From Phialocephala subalpina (taxonomy: Eukaryota > Ascomycota > Leotiomycetes > Helotiales > Mollisiaceae): 58,908 nucleotides of DNA. The stretch's first letter is position 1. Each line of letters starts with the position of its first letter. Below are positions 22,671 through 35,215 of the stretch, piece by piece. The stretch spans positions 1,040,591-1,099,498 of the forward strand of contig FJOG01000024.1 in assembly GCA_900073065.1 (NCBI GenBank), written 5' to 3'. Made by a program: the position numbers and the translations under genes. The notes beneath the pieces were generated by a model that ran no database searches, had not been told where the DNA came from, and was given only the letters and a program-made list of their open reading frames with translations.

Positions 22671-25600
22671 ACGGGTTATGAAAAAGTTGTGGTTGTTTGC
22701 ATTCGTGTGGAAGAGCATATAGAGTTCGTTGTTGAGAATGTATAGCGTTTGGAGCGGGTTGACTGGAAGACAGAGGTGATCCTACGCATGAGATCGAGCA
22801 GAGAATTGTTCATGTTTATTTGGGGGTTTACAGGTTCTACTTCATGGAATATCACAGAGACTAGCCGTCTCATTGAGAAAGTAAGAAGAGGCCATTCCTT
22901 GCAGCTATCGCGGACTTGTTACTTTCGAGTCCCTCAAGTCTGTGGTTTTGACTTTAATCTTTTGCGATCGAGGACAGGCTCGTCATTTGCTTCGCCTCTT
23001 TTCTTGTTGAGCTCTTACTTTGGCCTTCCTTGATTATGCACATCCTCAACCTCTCCCACTTGTATGGGTAGTTTTCTCTCCCATGACGAGCGTGACAATG
23101 CGACGATCGCTTATCTTTCAGCGACCGTTCTACAAATTTCTCATCATGTTCTGCGGCTAGGTCTCAACCTCAGCCTAACACGAGTGGGGTTGAGACGAGA
23201 ATCCAAGAAGAAGATCCGAATATACGCCTGCCCGATTGGACTTCTTAGCTTGATGACAACGGGGTCTGGACGGGCTTTTTCCAAGGCAGCCGATTTCTTG
23301 ATTGGGTTCTTCGCACCCAGCATCCTGACGGGGTTTCTCCGACGAAGGTGATACTGATGCACGTTATGAAGACGATCCAGACTTAACTCGGCTTCACAAC
23401 TAATGCCCCGATAAGAGTTTTGTCCTACTAGAGATGCTAGTCGAGGTTCAACGAGCCTTATGGATAGCTAATTCACCTGCTGCAGGTCGAAGCTTGTGTT
23501 AATGAGCTGGCTTAGTTGTGGCTCGGAGGATTGGGCTTCAAAAAAAAAGTTGCTTTGGACTGGTGTGGCTTGGTGGTAAGATGGGTTGGCTTGAGGTCGC
23601 TGCTCAAGACGGGCTCCAGGAGTACCGATGCAGGCGAGGATGGTTCAGAATGAACTTTTCCCAATAAACAACTTTATAACGAGTCTGGATTCATCTTCCC
23701 AACCTTTCTTTTCCAGTCGCCATTTCTTTCCCCTTGCTCCCAACGCTGTGTACTTCAAGTGCAGATCTCACTGCCGCTACTGGTTGACCGTTACGCCTCA
23801 GGGTTCTTTTTTAACTATTCGATTGGCTATTGATTCTGACCCATTTCCTATAGCGCAAAGCATCTGGAGCGTGAATTCCTTTGATGGGTTTGGGGAGTTG
23901 GAAATTCTGAGTGTGCCATTTCGTGTCCTAGTCGTGTCACTCTAGCATATATAATATCATAACACAGCCCAAAGTATCACAGCAGACATTTCAAAAGATC
24001 TCTCGTGACAAGAAACAAAATTCGGTCTAGAGCACCACAAAGGTGATTCGAATATCGGAGGTTCCAAGCTGTCGGTATGATTGAATATCTGTCGTGTATT
24101 TGCAATATATTGGATACCAAAACTCGGCCTGGTGTATCACAAAGAGACGTCGAAAGGGGGTTTACCTGCTACGCGAGGGGGCGCCTCATACCCGAATACC
24201 GGGGACGCAAGGCGCTGGACTTGTGATCTTTGTGGGATCGAATGGTCCGATGATATGATTTCTTGTTCGTGCCCAACTTCAACATGCTCTTTGAATCTTT
24301 GATACCCCTTCGTAGCTCCTCGGAAATATCAATGCTCCAGGCCAAGATGGCTGGAAGTGGAAGTCGGTGTGGTTTTGTTATTCCTGCTTTCCTTTCTCAG
24401 CGAGACAAGGTGCGGTGCAATAATGATCGACCATCCTTAAAAAAAAATGATAGATAGCATTCTCCGAATCCAAGAAGCAAAGTTCACAAGGATGGTACGT
24501 GCCGTCCCTTGCATTTACAGGGTTCATCGTGGGGTTTGGGTCAGTGGCACTGACCCTCCAACTCGGTGGGGGTCATCGTTGCATGCGCTGGAAGCAATGT
24601 TCTAGAAGCATTGTGGACGATTGGGCTGCCGGCCAGCATCGGTCAGCTGGGGCTCAAGGATTCTTGGAGAGGAGATGGTTGGGATGCGGCTGACCCCAGC
24701 GACGGCGAGATAGGCAGATGCTTTGAGCGGGCGTGCGATTACGGTATGTAATGGGAAGCGGGAAGAGCATGATACTGCAGAGGCATGCTTAGGACTCGGA
24801 GGACTGGGGGCGTGCGGTGATGCGCTGATACTGTATCATATCAAAGGACCGGCAATGAGTTGAGGAGCTCCAAGCGAGATGTCTCCATCGTGCTCCTTTT
24901 TCTCGTAGAATGCAATGCGGTGAGTCTCTTGGTGCCAGAGACAACGCACCACAAAGCCGCGAACGTCGTAGTGATACGGCACGATGCCGCGAGAACTGAG
25001 CGGCCGGCTATATACGACTCCAGTTCGGTCCCAGAGGTCACACGACGCCTCTTGCGAAACGCACAAGGAGGACGAGGTCAGCAGCTCAAGTCTCCTTGCC
25101 AGAGACCTCCCTCCTTTCAGGCTCGGAAGACGTTCCGACGATATGATCACGCAAATTGTGCTCCTCTCCTGGACTGTAGTTTCTTCTACCCTTACCCCAC
25201 CCTTGGGCCTGAAATCGATGCCAATTTGTCGAAGGCCATGACCGGAAACGGGAGGATTGCTGCGTTCGCAGTCTGGCTTGTGATCAAACAGACACTGCTC
25301 TCTAGTCCAGTCCACTCCTTGGGAGCTGGGGATCCGGACGTCCAGCCGAGCTGGTCGCGATTCAGTAGTATCACGGAGAGAGCGGAGCGGTGAGCACGGG
25401 GGGACCGCTCTTCTGGCATCGACTTATCGAGCCTTGACAGAGTCTCTGGAGATGGCCAGCGTTGACGGCAGATCAGAGACGGAGGTTGGGCAGCGGCAAG
25501 AGATGCACCATGCAAGCCGGTTCGACGTACCTCCATAATGTCCTCTGCTATGCGTTGGAGGAGAGTCATGGCAAGAGTCTCCAATGTAGTCCAGCTACGA

Positions 25601-25934
25601 TACCAGTGCTTACGTACGGTCCGACCTCCTTCGCCCTCGCCCTGACTTGAGGATCCTGGCAACGTCGGTGTGCTTTCTGGCTTGCTTTCTTCTGCCTGTT
25701 TGGGGAGGAGAAGTAATCCACTCCCTCGGACCACGAGGAGAGCAGTCTCAGCTACGAGGCACTAGAGCAAGCCTCTTGAGCCGGAGGTAATGTAATTTAC
25801 GATTAGCTTCAGCACGAGAGCCGTCGGGGAGGGAAACCCTGAGCGTCAACGGCTCAATCGGGTGCAGGAGCATCCATCAGTTCTCGTCTTCCAAGTATCT
25901 TCTTAAAGGCCCGGGATCGCTGCATTGCAGGAGT

Positions 25935-25974
25935 GTAGTGTAGTGTAGTGTAGTGTAGTGTAGTGTAGTGTAGT
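25935..25974. repeat. (GTAGT)8 microsatellite followed by (CGGT)3
   Basis: Eight perfect 5-bp units, then GTTGT and three CGGT units to 25991. On the minus strand the tract reads ACTAC repeats. It lies about 1.2 kb upstream of the DUF1752 gene. Confidence 0.95.
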
Positions 25975-26356
25975 GTTGTCGGTCGGTCGGTCGAGCTCAC
26001 CGGGCGCAAGGGGTTCGAATCATGAAAGGTGCCGTCGTTGGCAGAGGCAGAGGCAGAGTAGATCGCGAAGGTGCTTGCTTCCTGGCGTCTTGGGGGCGAT
26101 TCTTCAGGCATTCTACTGTAGTCCGGGATTCAGCCCCGCTCCATACACCGAGGCAGCCCGCCAACCCTGGCCTGAAGAGAGCTTCCCCTTCCCTGTAAAA
26201 AGCTTCGGCCCCCCCCCAGTCAGCGTTTGGTTTGGACTGGACTGTACCTGTCACTGCACCGTCCTTGCACCGATGCACTGCACTGCACCCGCACCGCACC
26301 GCGCCTCACCACCACACATTTCTCACTTCTCATGTCTCCTCTCAAAAACTTTCTGC

Positions 26357-26380
26357 CACTCACTCACTCACTCACTCACT
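26357..26380. repeat. (CACT)6 microsatellite
   Basis: Six perfect tetranucleotide units in a pyrimidine-rich stretch upstream of the DUF1752 gene. Confidence 0.95.
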
Positions 26381-26745
26381 CCCTCCACTCCCCTCTTATA
26401 GTAGAGGAGAGCTGCTCACCACTCACTGCTCTCCGCATCCTCACTGCTTGTCAGCTGTCCGCCCGTCTGTCCCTACTCTAAAGTAAGCTGGCAATCCACC
26501 CCACAAGCGCCCTTTGTCTTAGTCGACCGTCCGTCCTAATATCGTCATCCTTGCTGTTGCTGCTGCCAATGTCATTTGGTGCTTCCTGTCCAATTAGTAA
26601 CTAACTAATGATCCAAGTCCCCAGACTCGACCTTCGACCAAGCAAAACATAATACCAGCTTCCTCTTCATTGTTCCACGACACTCTGTACAACCCTAATA
26701 CCGATTAATTATCTTCTCCACCTACGAGAAAGAAAGAACCCGCCC

Positions 26746-26765
26746 GTCTGTCTGTCTGTCTGTCT
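26746..26765. repeat. (GTCT)5 microsatellite
   Basis: Five perfect units in the same upstream region, part of a dense series of short simple repeats. Confidence 0.95.
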
Positions 26766-27151
26766 ACCGATTGTCCTCCCAAGGCCTTGAGGTTTCGTCT
26801 CTCTACATATAATCTGTTGGCGACCACTATTATTGTTTATTGCGAGCACAGTCCTACTTGTTCATGATCCCGGATGTTCGTCAGGAGACTTTGTTTCGAG
26901 GACTGGTAAAGAGCTCTAGCAGTTATTCATGCAAGCCTCGTTCTCTACTGTCTGGTCCGTGGAGCTTCTCAAGCGGATTCGTAGTTCTGCTACATCGCAC
27001 CTTCCTTTTGTGGAACCTCAGAGGCCATTCTCTGGATGCAGCTGCCTTGACTCTCGCAACCCTTTGACGCAGCGCCTTTCCTGGTAGGCTTGCCTGCCTT
27101 GAAAGAGCTGCTGTCAAAGTTTCCTATACTGGCCTCGAATTACCATCCAGA

Positions 27152-28839
27152 ATGGCGTTGATACTCCCCAAGGGTATAGTCGTCAACTCACCGCACGTGG
27201 AGGGAGACATTGAGAAGATAGATGCTTCCCCTCTGGACGAAGCAGAGATTGCCAACTTCTGGAAAGGTAGCTTTGCAACCTTCGTCTAGACCGGACCACG
27301 GTGTGATCTAACGTTCGACAGTATACACGACCACTCAACGAAGACTCCTCGACCCGACAGCAGAGCGCCTGGAGAACCTGTGGTGGCGCATATGGGGTAG
27401 CCGCAAGAAGAGTCTGAAAGGCAAGACAGTTGCAAGGCTCTTTGCGCAAATTTCTGATGGCGAGACCTTTGTACCACTCAGAGGACCCCCGAATCGTCAT
27501 GAGGGGAGCCCACCTTTGGTATGCACTGTCCGTTTGCGCTAATCGTGTTGTACTGAATTTGGAATCTTAGACCACGAGCAGCCGCCTTGGACCCGGGGCC
27601 TCGAGCACCAACAACCTTCAACGGCCAAGTCACAGTCGACCAAGTACCACTTCATCATCTGCAGCATCACGAGCTCCCGGCCCTATGCCACACCCGATTC
27701 TCAAGAAAACTCGAGGTCCATCTACTACCGGTCCACGACCAACTGCACGTTTTATCTCGCCTCATGAGTCACAAGACGAAGACTCAGAAAGCCCAAAAAC
27801 GCATGTCGTTGTCCAACCTCCTTCGCCAACCCCCAAATCGCAGGATCCCAAGACAGACAAGAAAACCGCTACTATGCAGACCAAAAAGACCTTTATTGCC
27901 TCGGCGAAGAAGAAGCGGCCCGTAATAATGAGACGTCAGAGCTCACAGTCATCCGCAGAGATAGCTGCTGCTGTAAAATCATCCGACTCTGGACAGTCCT
28001 CCTCGGCAATCCAGTCGTCCTCGGAAAGAACTCCTCCAACGTTCACAGAGCAGGCTCGTAGCAAGGGACAAACCAAATTTCAGGAGAACTTCTCCCCCTC
28101 TATGGAAAGATCTGGTGGGAGTGCGCAGTCAAGTAAAAAGCGTGTATCACGAAGTGCAGACGCCAGAAGACCTCCACAGCGCAGGTCCGCGAGTAAAGGC
28201 TCAGATACTCCGTCCGAGACAGCTTTGTCTGGTGAGCCAGGCCCGTCACAACTGCGGATAGAGAATCTACAAGAGGATGTTGAACCCGCCGAGTTGACTG
28301 CTGAGGAACTGGACGAGCTGGAGCTTCAGAGAATGCTCCTAGAGGAAGCCAATGCACGGGTTCGAAAGCAGTCTCAGACAACTCAACCAGCACAGACTCG
28401 TACTCTTCCCGGAAGTGCAACTGAGAATCGTCGAACTTCACATGGATCGAAAATGAATGCAACACACGGGGCAGAGGGTTTGGGAGCCATAGGCTTCCTC
28501 CAGCATGAGGCCAAAGGCACTACTAGTGCAGCACCCACGCTTACTGCTGCCTCTGGACAGCTCAACTTGGGCAGTGTTGGTAAGGAAGAAAGCCAGGCTT
28601 CAGGCGCCGGACGTTCGACGAAAGTAGACAAAGGCAAGGGAAAAGATCCTGACGAGTTGCAACGAGTTGCAATGTTCGCCAAGAGGCCGGTACCCCCTGT
28701 GCAAGTAGCAGCCAGTCCAGATGCAAGCGGTCCGTTGAGCAGAAGCAAGAGTCAACTGACACTATTGCTGGAAAAGGATCGGGAGCGGAGCAGTGGGAAG
28801 AGTTCCGACAAAGATCAAAGTCCAAGAAAGAAGAGGTGA
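27152..28839 (+). CDS. AreA-GATA-like (DUF1752) nitrogen-regulatory protein
   Basis: Exons 27152-27266, 27322-27518 and 27571-28839 give 526 residues. The N-terminal DUF1752 core is clear: EAEIANFWKVYTTT, then RLLDPTAERLENLWWRIWGS (the LENLWWRIW signature). PF08550 is found next to GATA fingers in AreA and also in finger-less proteins such as yeast Mks1-type regulators. No GATA zinc finger follows here. The rest is Ser/Pro/Lys-rich with a PHPILKK motif, a short acidic helix (EELDELELQRMLLEEANARV) and a tail SQLTLLLEKDRERSSG, reminiscent of the DUF3295 end of Mks1-like proteins. A regulator of nitrogen or TOR signalling is therefore likely, by family only. A long repeat-rich upstream region precedes it. 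Confidence 0.85.
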
Positions 28840-29937
28840 TGGAGGTGGAGGATCTCCGATTGTTGCCTAAATGCATGTGGGTATGCATTGGGACGGTGTT
28901 GTGACGGAAAAGTATTGCAGCGATTTATTAAACATTCACGGCCGATTATTGTATCATCAGCGGCGGGCTCTTAGTTTCATGAAGAGCTATTACGAGGTCG
29001 GATCAGATTTATGGGAACGATACAGGTATGGATTGATTGCATAGCTACGGCGTTGAGTTTCTCTGAATAACAGAGTCTCTATGAGAGGATCCGAGAATTG
29101 GCTTGTAAATATATTGAACCTGTTTAGGTTTTTAGTACAGTACATAAAAAATATGGAAAGTCCCATCCTAGGTGCCTCCACCTATCTTGTCTTGAAGCAG
29201 TAAATTTTGGACGCTTCCTACCTTTGTCCTTGTTTCCGTACCTTCTCTTCGAGAAAGCTACGCGGATTAAAGGAAGAAGACCACGGATGATTACCTTCCC
29301 AAAAGATCAGATGTTATATTTGGCTGCTCTCGTGGCATGTTGGAACCAGAAAAGGATATCATTGGAGAAAGCCTCCCCTTGGCTGATCCTTGCGATACCA
29401 ACTTGTGCCTGTCTTCCGCTTTGGAGGCGCAGTTCTCAACAAGCACGGTGAAGGAAAGAGGTATCCTGTTCGATGAGGATTAAGGTTACGAGCAAGCCCG
29501 TTGTTTGGACATGAAAGCGAGGAACCGAGCTTGGGTGTCTTGGCGTCATCCTTTCTCAAAACCCTCTGAATTGTGTTTTGTTGAGCAGTTGAAGCTCTTA
29601 AGGCTCTTGTCTCTTTGGTGTTATTGCGAAAGGTGCCTGCTGCATTGAAGCAACAAGCTAGAAGTCGTGCCGCGAGCAAATGGCTTCATCTGCAGTTTGA
29701 TGATTTTGGTGTTACTGTGCAAAGCTGTGTTTCATAATGCTCGACAGAGTACCAAGATACTGTGCCGCACCAGGCAGATTCTAAAATGAGATATTAATTA
29801 CCTGCGCCTGCATCCTTCGGCACTTGAAGGTCTTGGTCATTTTTGATTTATTCGTATTCACAACCGTTCGCAATCTGTTATTCATCTTAAAAAACCTCTC
29901 CAATTGTTGATTGTATGAATTAAGAAGTGTCGACAAA
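28840..29937. other. Intergenic, no gene
   Basis: 1.1 kb with 3' flank of the DUF1752 gene and promoter of the small membrane protein gene. Short frames on both strands carry no motif. No repeat or RNA gene recognised. Confidence 0.45.
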
Positions 29938-30513
29938 ATGGTATTCTTCTTCCTCTCTCTCCGCGAATCCCAACACGGAGAACGCATCGAACCCGACATC
30001 CCCTCTTCTTCCTCCTCAGTCGGTCTCCTACCTTCCTCGGAAAATACCACAAAAGCTCCTCCGAGGTGGCAAGATAGCGAATTTCGAGATTATATCACAA
30101 CCTGGGATACCTCGGATAAACCAGCACTGTTTAGACGTTGTGTTTGTATCTTGGCGTTGTTTCTGCATCTGCCGATAAATATTATTAGTATTTTGAGCTA
30201 TGGGATTAGTCTTTGGATGTTTTTGGGGATTGTGTTGAGTGTGTTGAATTTGGGTTGTGTGGGGTATGCGTTGTGGAAGTTGGATGTTATGAGGGGCCAG
30301 AGAATATTCTTCAATCAAATGTAGGTCTCTTCCTTGTTGGGGTTGCCTGGTGGGGAGGGATGTGTGAGGCGTGAAGTTGGATTTGAGGTGCTGACTTGTG
30401 GCAGATGGAAGAGACAGCATTTCGATTATGTGATTTTGGGTCTTCTGATTGTGTATGGGTTCTTCTTTGGAATGTTTGTTTTTGCGAAGATGAGGGTTGG
30501 TAGTTGTGAGTAG
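29938..30513 (+). CDS. Small predicted membrane protein, unknown
   Basis: Exons 29938-30320 and 30405-30513 (intron 84 nt, GTAGGT...GCAG) give 163 residues. The N-terminal ~60 residues are hydrophilic with a Ser run. Two hydrophobic segments follow, CILALFLHLPINIISILSYG and SLWMFLGIVLSVLNLGCVGY. After the splice there is a third helix, VILGLLIVYGFFFGMFVFAK. A short tail ends MRVGSCE. I do not recognise the family. Protein-like composition, the clean splice and the hydrophobic pattern carried across both exons support a real gene. Confidence 0.6.
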
Positions 30514-31930
30514 CTTTCTTTTTATTTCATCCCCAAGTCCTTGACTTCAAAGATGCCACGCTCTCTCGTTGTCCAGCTATTGAGCAGAACATCAATTCTA
30601 ACCTGCAAATCCAGGGATATGGTTCCTCCGATTAGGATGGCCATGTACAATCGCCGCAGATCTTGTTTGTTTCATTGCTGGTTGGGTAGCAGCTTGGAGG
30701 GATGTTAGCTTAGGATAGTCCTTTCGACTTCATCTCAACTGCCCCTCACGAAGCCAATGCGGGGTACCAACACACACACGGGCACGACAACGGAATCACA
30801 AACCCGATAACTTCGAACAGACCATTAAAAACAAGTTTGACTCTCGGTCGAAGCTTGGGATGACATGGGCGGGGTTCGGCATTTGGGTGACATATATCCA
30901 TGCACCTCATGACTCGGAGGCTGAGACACGTGTAAGCTTGGGATGAGCTCGAGACGAGGCTCTCAACTTCTCAGGTCATTTGCGGAGAAGAGCAAGGGAG
31001 ATGTTTCAGACACAAGATTGGAGAACGTGGGGGTTTGGGGAACTTGTGCATCTAGACTAGTGCGGGGTAGAGGGGAGGTACAGTCGTACCTTTATGAGAC
31101 TTTATTGCTGCATCAAGATATGGACATTTTCGACCTAATTTTGAGGGAAAAGATTGATTGTGAACCCTACAAGGCGAGATCTGAGCAATTACTTTTCAAA
31201 CGTCCGTTTTGATGGCTCGAAAACTTCCGAGTAACATCTGTCGATTGTTCGTTTAAAAAAAAAAGACTTCGAAAAAGCCTTTTAGCAACAAACAAGCAAA
31301 ACAAAAGCTTAATAGTCCACACGGCGCAAACGAAAACAGACAGCCGCATTGTGACTTTTGCGTACAGCCAATAGCGAAGATTTAAACATTGAATAGCTGA
31401 TTACGCCAGCAATCTCCACGGCCTCTAGTGTTCTGGTAGGGAAGCTCCAAGACTTTGGCTTCATTATTGGGACTTTAGGCTCCGATATCGTATGCAGTGC
31501 AAATCATCGTCTCCGCTTGCAGATTTCATGGCATGCTCGGACTCGGACATTTTCAAATCCGAATTATGAAAAAGGAGGGATATATCGGACATCATATCCT
31601 GGAAAGTATTCCCACTTCGGAAGCAGATAGCCAGTAAAGTTCCCATCCTCGTTCTCGCTTCTCACAAATCTGATCATTCAGCATAGTTGCCAGAAGCAGA
31701 AGCAAAAAGCAAAAGGACAATCTCCACAGGTCACCACCCACATGACATTCTCTTATCAAAAGCTATAATATACACCAAGCCGCTGGGTATCATGCAAGAG
31801 CCGTATCCATTCTTCAGACGACTAGCAAATCTCATCATTTAATCCAGCCCTGAACTCCGAGCCATGGATTCAAAATATACCTCAATCTTAGCAACTACAT
31901 CGAAGATGAGCTTCGCCAAATCTGGTCGTA
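30514..31930. other. Intergenic, 1.4 kb
   Basis: 3' flanks of two genes that converge. A frame at 30943-31212 (plus) has no recognisable motif or splice partner. A-rich runs occur near 31255-31270. No feature can be supported. Confidence 0.45.
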
Positions 31931-33776
31931 CTATGATGCCCCTGGCTTAGGGCTACTGGCTGCGCTGCCGCCGCCTCTTTTCATGAGTCCCGCGAAGAAT
32001 GAGGCGAGAGCGTCGTTTTGGTTCTTTCCATCGGAGCCACCCATTGGAGTTTCGGGTTCAGGTGTTTGGTAGCTTTGACGATCCTTGTATTGACTCGTTA
32101 GAATTCGAAGTGAATACTCCCAAAGAAGTTGACATACCTTTAGCCTTTGCAACATATCATCGGCATCGACTTGGATACCTCCCATATTGAATTGCACAGG
32201 GCCGATATGTTCGTTAACACGCCCTTCATCAGTAGGGCTCCCTTCTCCGTCCTCAACCGTAGACTGTGACATTTGTCGTCCTCGAACCAATCGGCTGCTA
32301 TCCATGCCGCTTGAGTCGTTTCTGATCTTGTCAAGGACCTCCAGCTGAGTACCCAAGAAGCTCTGCGTGTCAAGACTTGAGACTTCTAGCTTATGACCAC
32401 TGTTCTCTCCAGACGCGGCCTGAAGAGCGTCTAGACTAGGATCACGAATGTTCTCTTCATATACCTCGACAGCACCTCCTTCGATTTGAGGTACATCCTC
32501 ATCAGTCGCTGGGTGGTCGTCGGTTCCATTTGTTTGCGGCTCGGGTACGAAGTTGTCGGTTTCTTCGATGTCAAGCGACCAGCCTTTGTTGATCGCTTCG
32601 ACATCAAATCCATCTCGAAGGACTCTGATCTTACCCCAAGAGTCCCAATTCGGCGGTACAAGAACCTTGTCCCGATCGATGACGTTGTGCTTGAGAGGCT
32701 CTCGTTTTAGCAGAGAGTGTATTCCCAAGGATGCGTGAACCAGACTCTGCAAGGGACTGGTGACTGAAGGAATTGTGTAGATTAGAGATGCACCATCTAT
32801 AACTCTGTTAGCACCATTTATGAGAGTTAGGGTCATGAGATATACGTTTTAGCAGGACTGTCCGTAGAAATTGCAGAACAAAATCAAACTCTTCCTCCTT
32901 CCATGACCGTTCTCTCTCTAGAACTTCAATTCGATCAGACTGAACGGAGTGTTAGTATGTGTAACGGCCGCGAGCTTGAGGTGAACTCACGTTCTGACAG
33001 ATCACACATAAAGGCAACCCAAGTGCTTCTTCCCATTCTCCTGGACCGAGTGGTAAGCTCACATCGCTCTCCGCAGTGCTGCTGCTGCCTCCTCCATCCA
33101 GACTATTCCCACCACGCCCACGATCCCGCCAACTTATCATGACTTCCTCCATTTTCTCCTTACAGTCCGCATCTAGTGAGACAAGAAGGGTCCTAAGAAG
33201 CCGAATCCAGTCCCGCAATTGCCTGAGCCAAAACCAGGGTTGCGACCAGTCCAGCAACACAACAATCAAGGTATTTGGGATAGTTTGAGGAGTAAGTAGG
33301 GGTTGTAGCAGAGGCGTGAAAGACGGCGAAGGGTCTGAGAGGAGGTATATGGACAGACGAGCTAGAATATCTGCAAGGCATGAGCGGCATTCCTATACTG
33401 CTGGACTGTGTAGACATCCATACCTTCATGGTCTGCGTCCAGGACATCATGATATGTGTAACCCAAAGCAAAATTGTTCGCAATAGGGGGCTGTTTGCTG
33501 TTTTGCCGATCCCCAGCCCTTCTTGACTCGTCTGTGGAGAGAGACTCGAGAAACTCTCTTTGAGATTCAGGTGTGCCACCTGAAGATATTAGCTATGTTA
33601 CGGACAGCCATCAAGTTGAGCATACCTAAGACAAGGATATTCTTCTCCGGCAAATGCTTCCCGCTAGCCACACTGTCCAGCATGGAGGACCACATGTCCT
33701 TCTTAGCATCTGCGCTCTTTGGTCTGTCATGATCGCTTGTGGTCGTGTATGTCGAGGTTCTGTTGTTGGATGCCAT
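31931..33776 (-). CDS. Cytoplasmic dynein 1 light intermediate chain
   Basis: Exons 33626-33776, 33424-33579, 32991-33370, 32846-32939, 32138-32796 and 31931-32083 give 530 residues. Family marks: N-terminal SMLDSVASGKHLPEKNILVL leading to a degenerate nucleotide loop (GGTPESQREF, no GKS/T lysine), LLDWSQPWFWLRQLRDW, LPLCVICQN, DFVLQFLRTVLLKHGASLIY, VLVPPNWDSWGKIRVL, and the C-terminal NDALASFFAGLMKRGG helix that matches the adaptor-binding helix of LICs. It links dynein heavy chain to cargo adaptors on microtubules. The last intron (54 nt) is in frame and stop-free. Divergent from IST3, with 311 bp between starts. Confidence 0.92.
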
Positions 33777-34087
33777 TTTGGCATTGATTCCAGTCTCAGG
33801 AGGTGCCAGTACAAGAGTGTTTGCGAACGCAAGCCTTCATCTGATCTCACCGCAGCTCTAACATTCGTTCCGGAGCTCGCAGCCGTAGACTCATCTGCAA
33901 ATCTGCAAATATGTGGAATCTTGAAATAAATGTTCGTTTTGGACTTGAGCTTTCTGTGATCCTTCAAGATTGATTCAACGCGTTTGGGTTCATGCGAGGC
34001 CGGCACTTCAAAAGCCGATCACTTTTTGAAGCTCAGCCTTGCGAACTTCATCCAAGCAGAGGTTTCCCCTCCACAACAAAAAGAAAC
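33777..34087. promoter_or_regulatory. 311-bp bidirectional promoter, DLIC/IST3
   Basis: All DNA between the two divergent start codons. It must contain both core promoters; no specific binding site is assigned. Confidence 0.55.
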
Positions 34088-35045
34088 ATGAATAACATAC
34101 GGCAGATCCAGGAGCTCAATAAGCGGGAGCTTGAAAATGGAGTGTCAGTACTATTGTTAGATCTGCGCCAGCCCTTCTCTAACACATCACAGGTCACCGG
34201 AAGCCTCCTGGCATACAGACTATCGCGATACGACCTACGTCTACATTGGAGGACTTCCCTTCGAGCTCTCCGAGGGCGACATAGTCACAATCTTCTCCCA
34301 ATATGGCGAACCTACCTATATCAACCTGGTTCGCGACAAAGAGACCGGCAAGTCTCGAGGCTTTGCATTTCTCAAGTACGAGGATCAACGAAGCACAGAT
34401 CTCGCAGTCGACAATCTGGGAGGCGCAGTCGTCATGGGGCGGACACTTCGAGTCGATCATACTAGATACAAGAAGAAGGATGACGAGGCGGAGACAGGAA
34501 TTGACCTTACGCGGGATCTGGAGCAGGAGGACGACGATGAGAGCAGGCGCAAAAGGAGACGAACCAGCGAGTCTGAGAGTGAGGAGGAAAGACCCATGAT
34601 CCAAGAGGAGCGCGAGTTGGCCAAGCTCATTCAAGATCACGATGACGAGGATCCAATGAAGGCCTACTTGATTCAAGAGAAGAAGGAAGAGGTTGCTCTG
34701 GCATTAGCTAAGGTTAAGAGTGGGAAGAAGTCGGAAAAGTCCCATAAGCATCGACATCGTCATCACAAATCCAGCAGACTAGAGGAGGGGAAGGAAGATA
34801 AAGACTCTCGACATTCCAGCCGGCGTGACCGAAGGAGATCACGGTCTAGAGAGCGTTCTCCGGCACGAGATATTGACACGAAAGCTCGACATAGGAGGCG
34901 GTCCGAGTCGGTGGATGATCGACGAGATGACTATAAAAGTCGCCGCAGAGAAAGTCCCACAAGAGACAGAGAACGTGAGGAGCCAAGAGACCGGCGGAGG
35001 AAGGAGGATTCTCGTGACAAACGACGGGACGAGCATTACAGGTAG
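34088..35045 (+). CDS. IST3: U2 snRNP component Ist3 (RBMX2-type RRM protein of the RES complex)
   Basis: Exons 34088-34143 and 34193-35045 give 302 residues. The N-terminus MNNIRQIQELNKRELENGVS and the SPEASWHTDYRDTTYVYIGG entry into the RRM are specific to the Ist3/RBMX2 family. RNP2 is YVYIGGL and RNP1 is KSRGFAFLKY; DNLGGAVVMGRTLRVDH closes the domain. The C-terminal ~190 residues are acidic then RS/RD-rich (SRRDRRRSRSRERSPARD), longer than in yeast as is usual in filamentous fungi. Ist3 acts with Bud13 and Pml1 in pre-mRNA retention and splicing in the nucleus. The exon-1 splice uses donor GTCAGT with a CTAAC branch site. Confidence 0.93.
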
Positions 35046-35215
35046 AGAAAGTGAGATTGCTCCTTTAGGCAAATCTATATCAAAAAGCAAATGCAAAGCC
35101 ATGTAGAAAATCCGTGTGCCTGGGATCAAATATGCCCATACCCTACAATACTTCAACGTATCTGATACCAACTCCTGACGCCACGCTAAATAAGACCAAC
35201 AGTATGCAATGTCAC

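Larger units (their letters stand above)
22671..27151. other. 4.5-kb gene desert, probably long upstream region of the DUF1752 gene
   Basis: No spliced gene could be built on either strand. Overlapping open frames around 24836-25734 occur on both strands in several frames, which reflects GC-rich text more than coding. The right third carries several microsatellites (listed separately) and long pyrimidine-rich stretches from 26200 to 27150, as in fungal promoters and 5' leaders. It could hide a non-coding transcript or a long leader with upstream open frames for the regulator starting at 27152. Confidence 0.5.

Noticed and set aside
24836..25734. Overlapping frames of 159-180 codons on both strands
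   Set aside because: Several frames are open at once in GC-rich DNA and none shows conserved motifs or plausible splice links, so coding is not supported.
25990..26025. GGGTTCGAATC resembling a tRNA B box
   Set aside because: The flanking bases cannot pair as a T stem and no A box lies at the right distance.
30943..31212. 89-codon plus-strand frame starting MSSRRGSQLLRSFAEK
   Set aside because: No conserved feature and no supporting splice sites. Likely chance.
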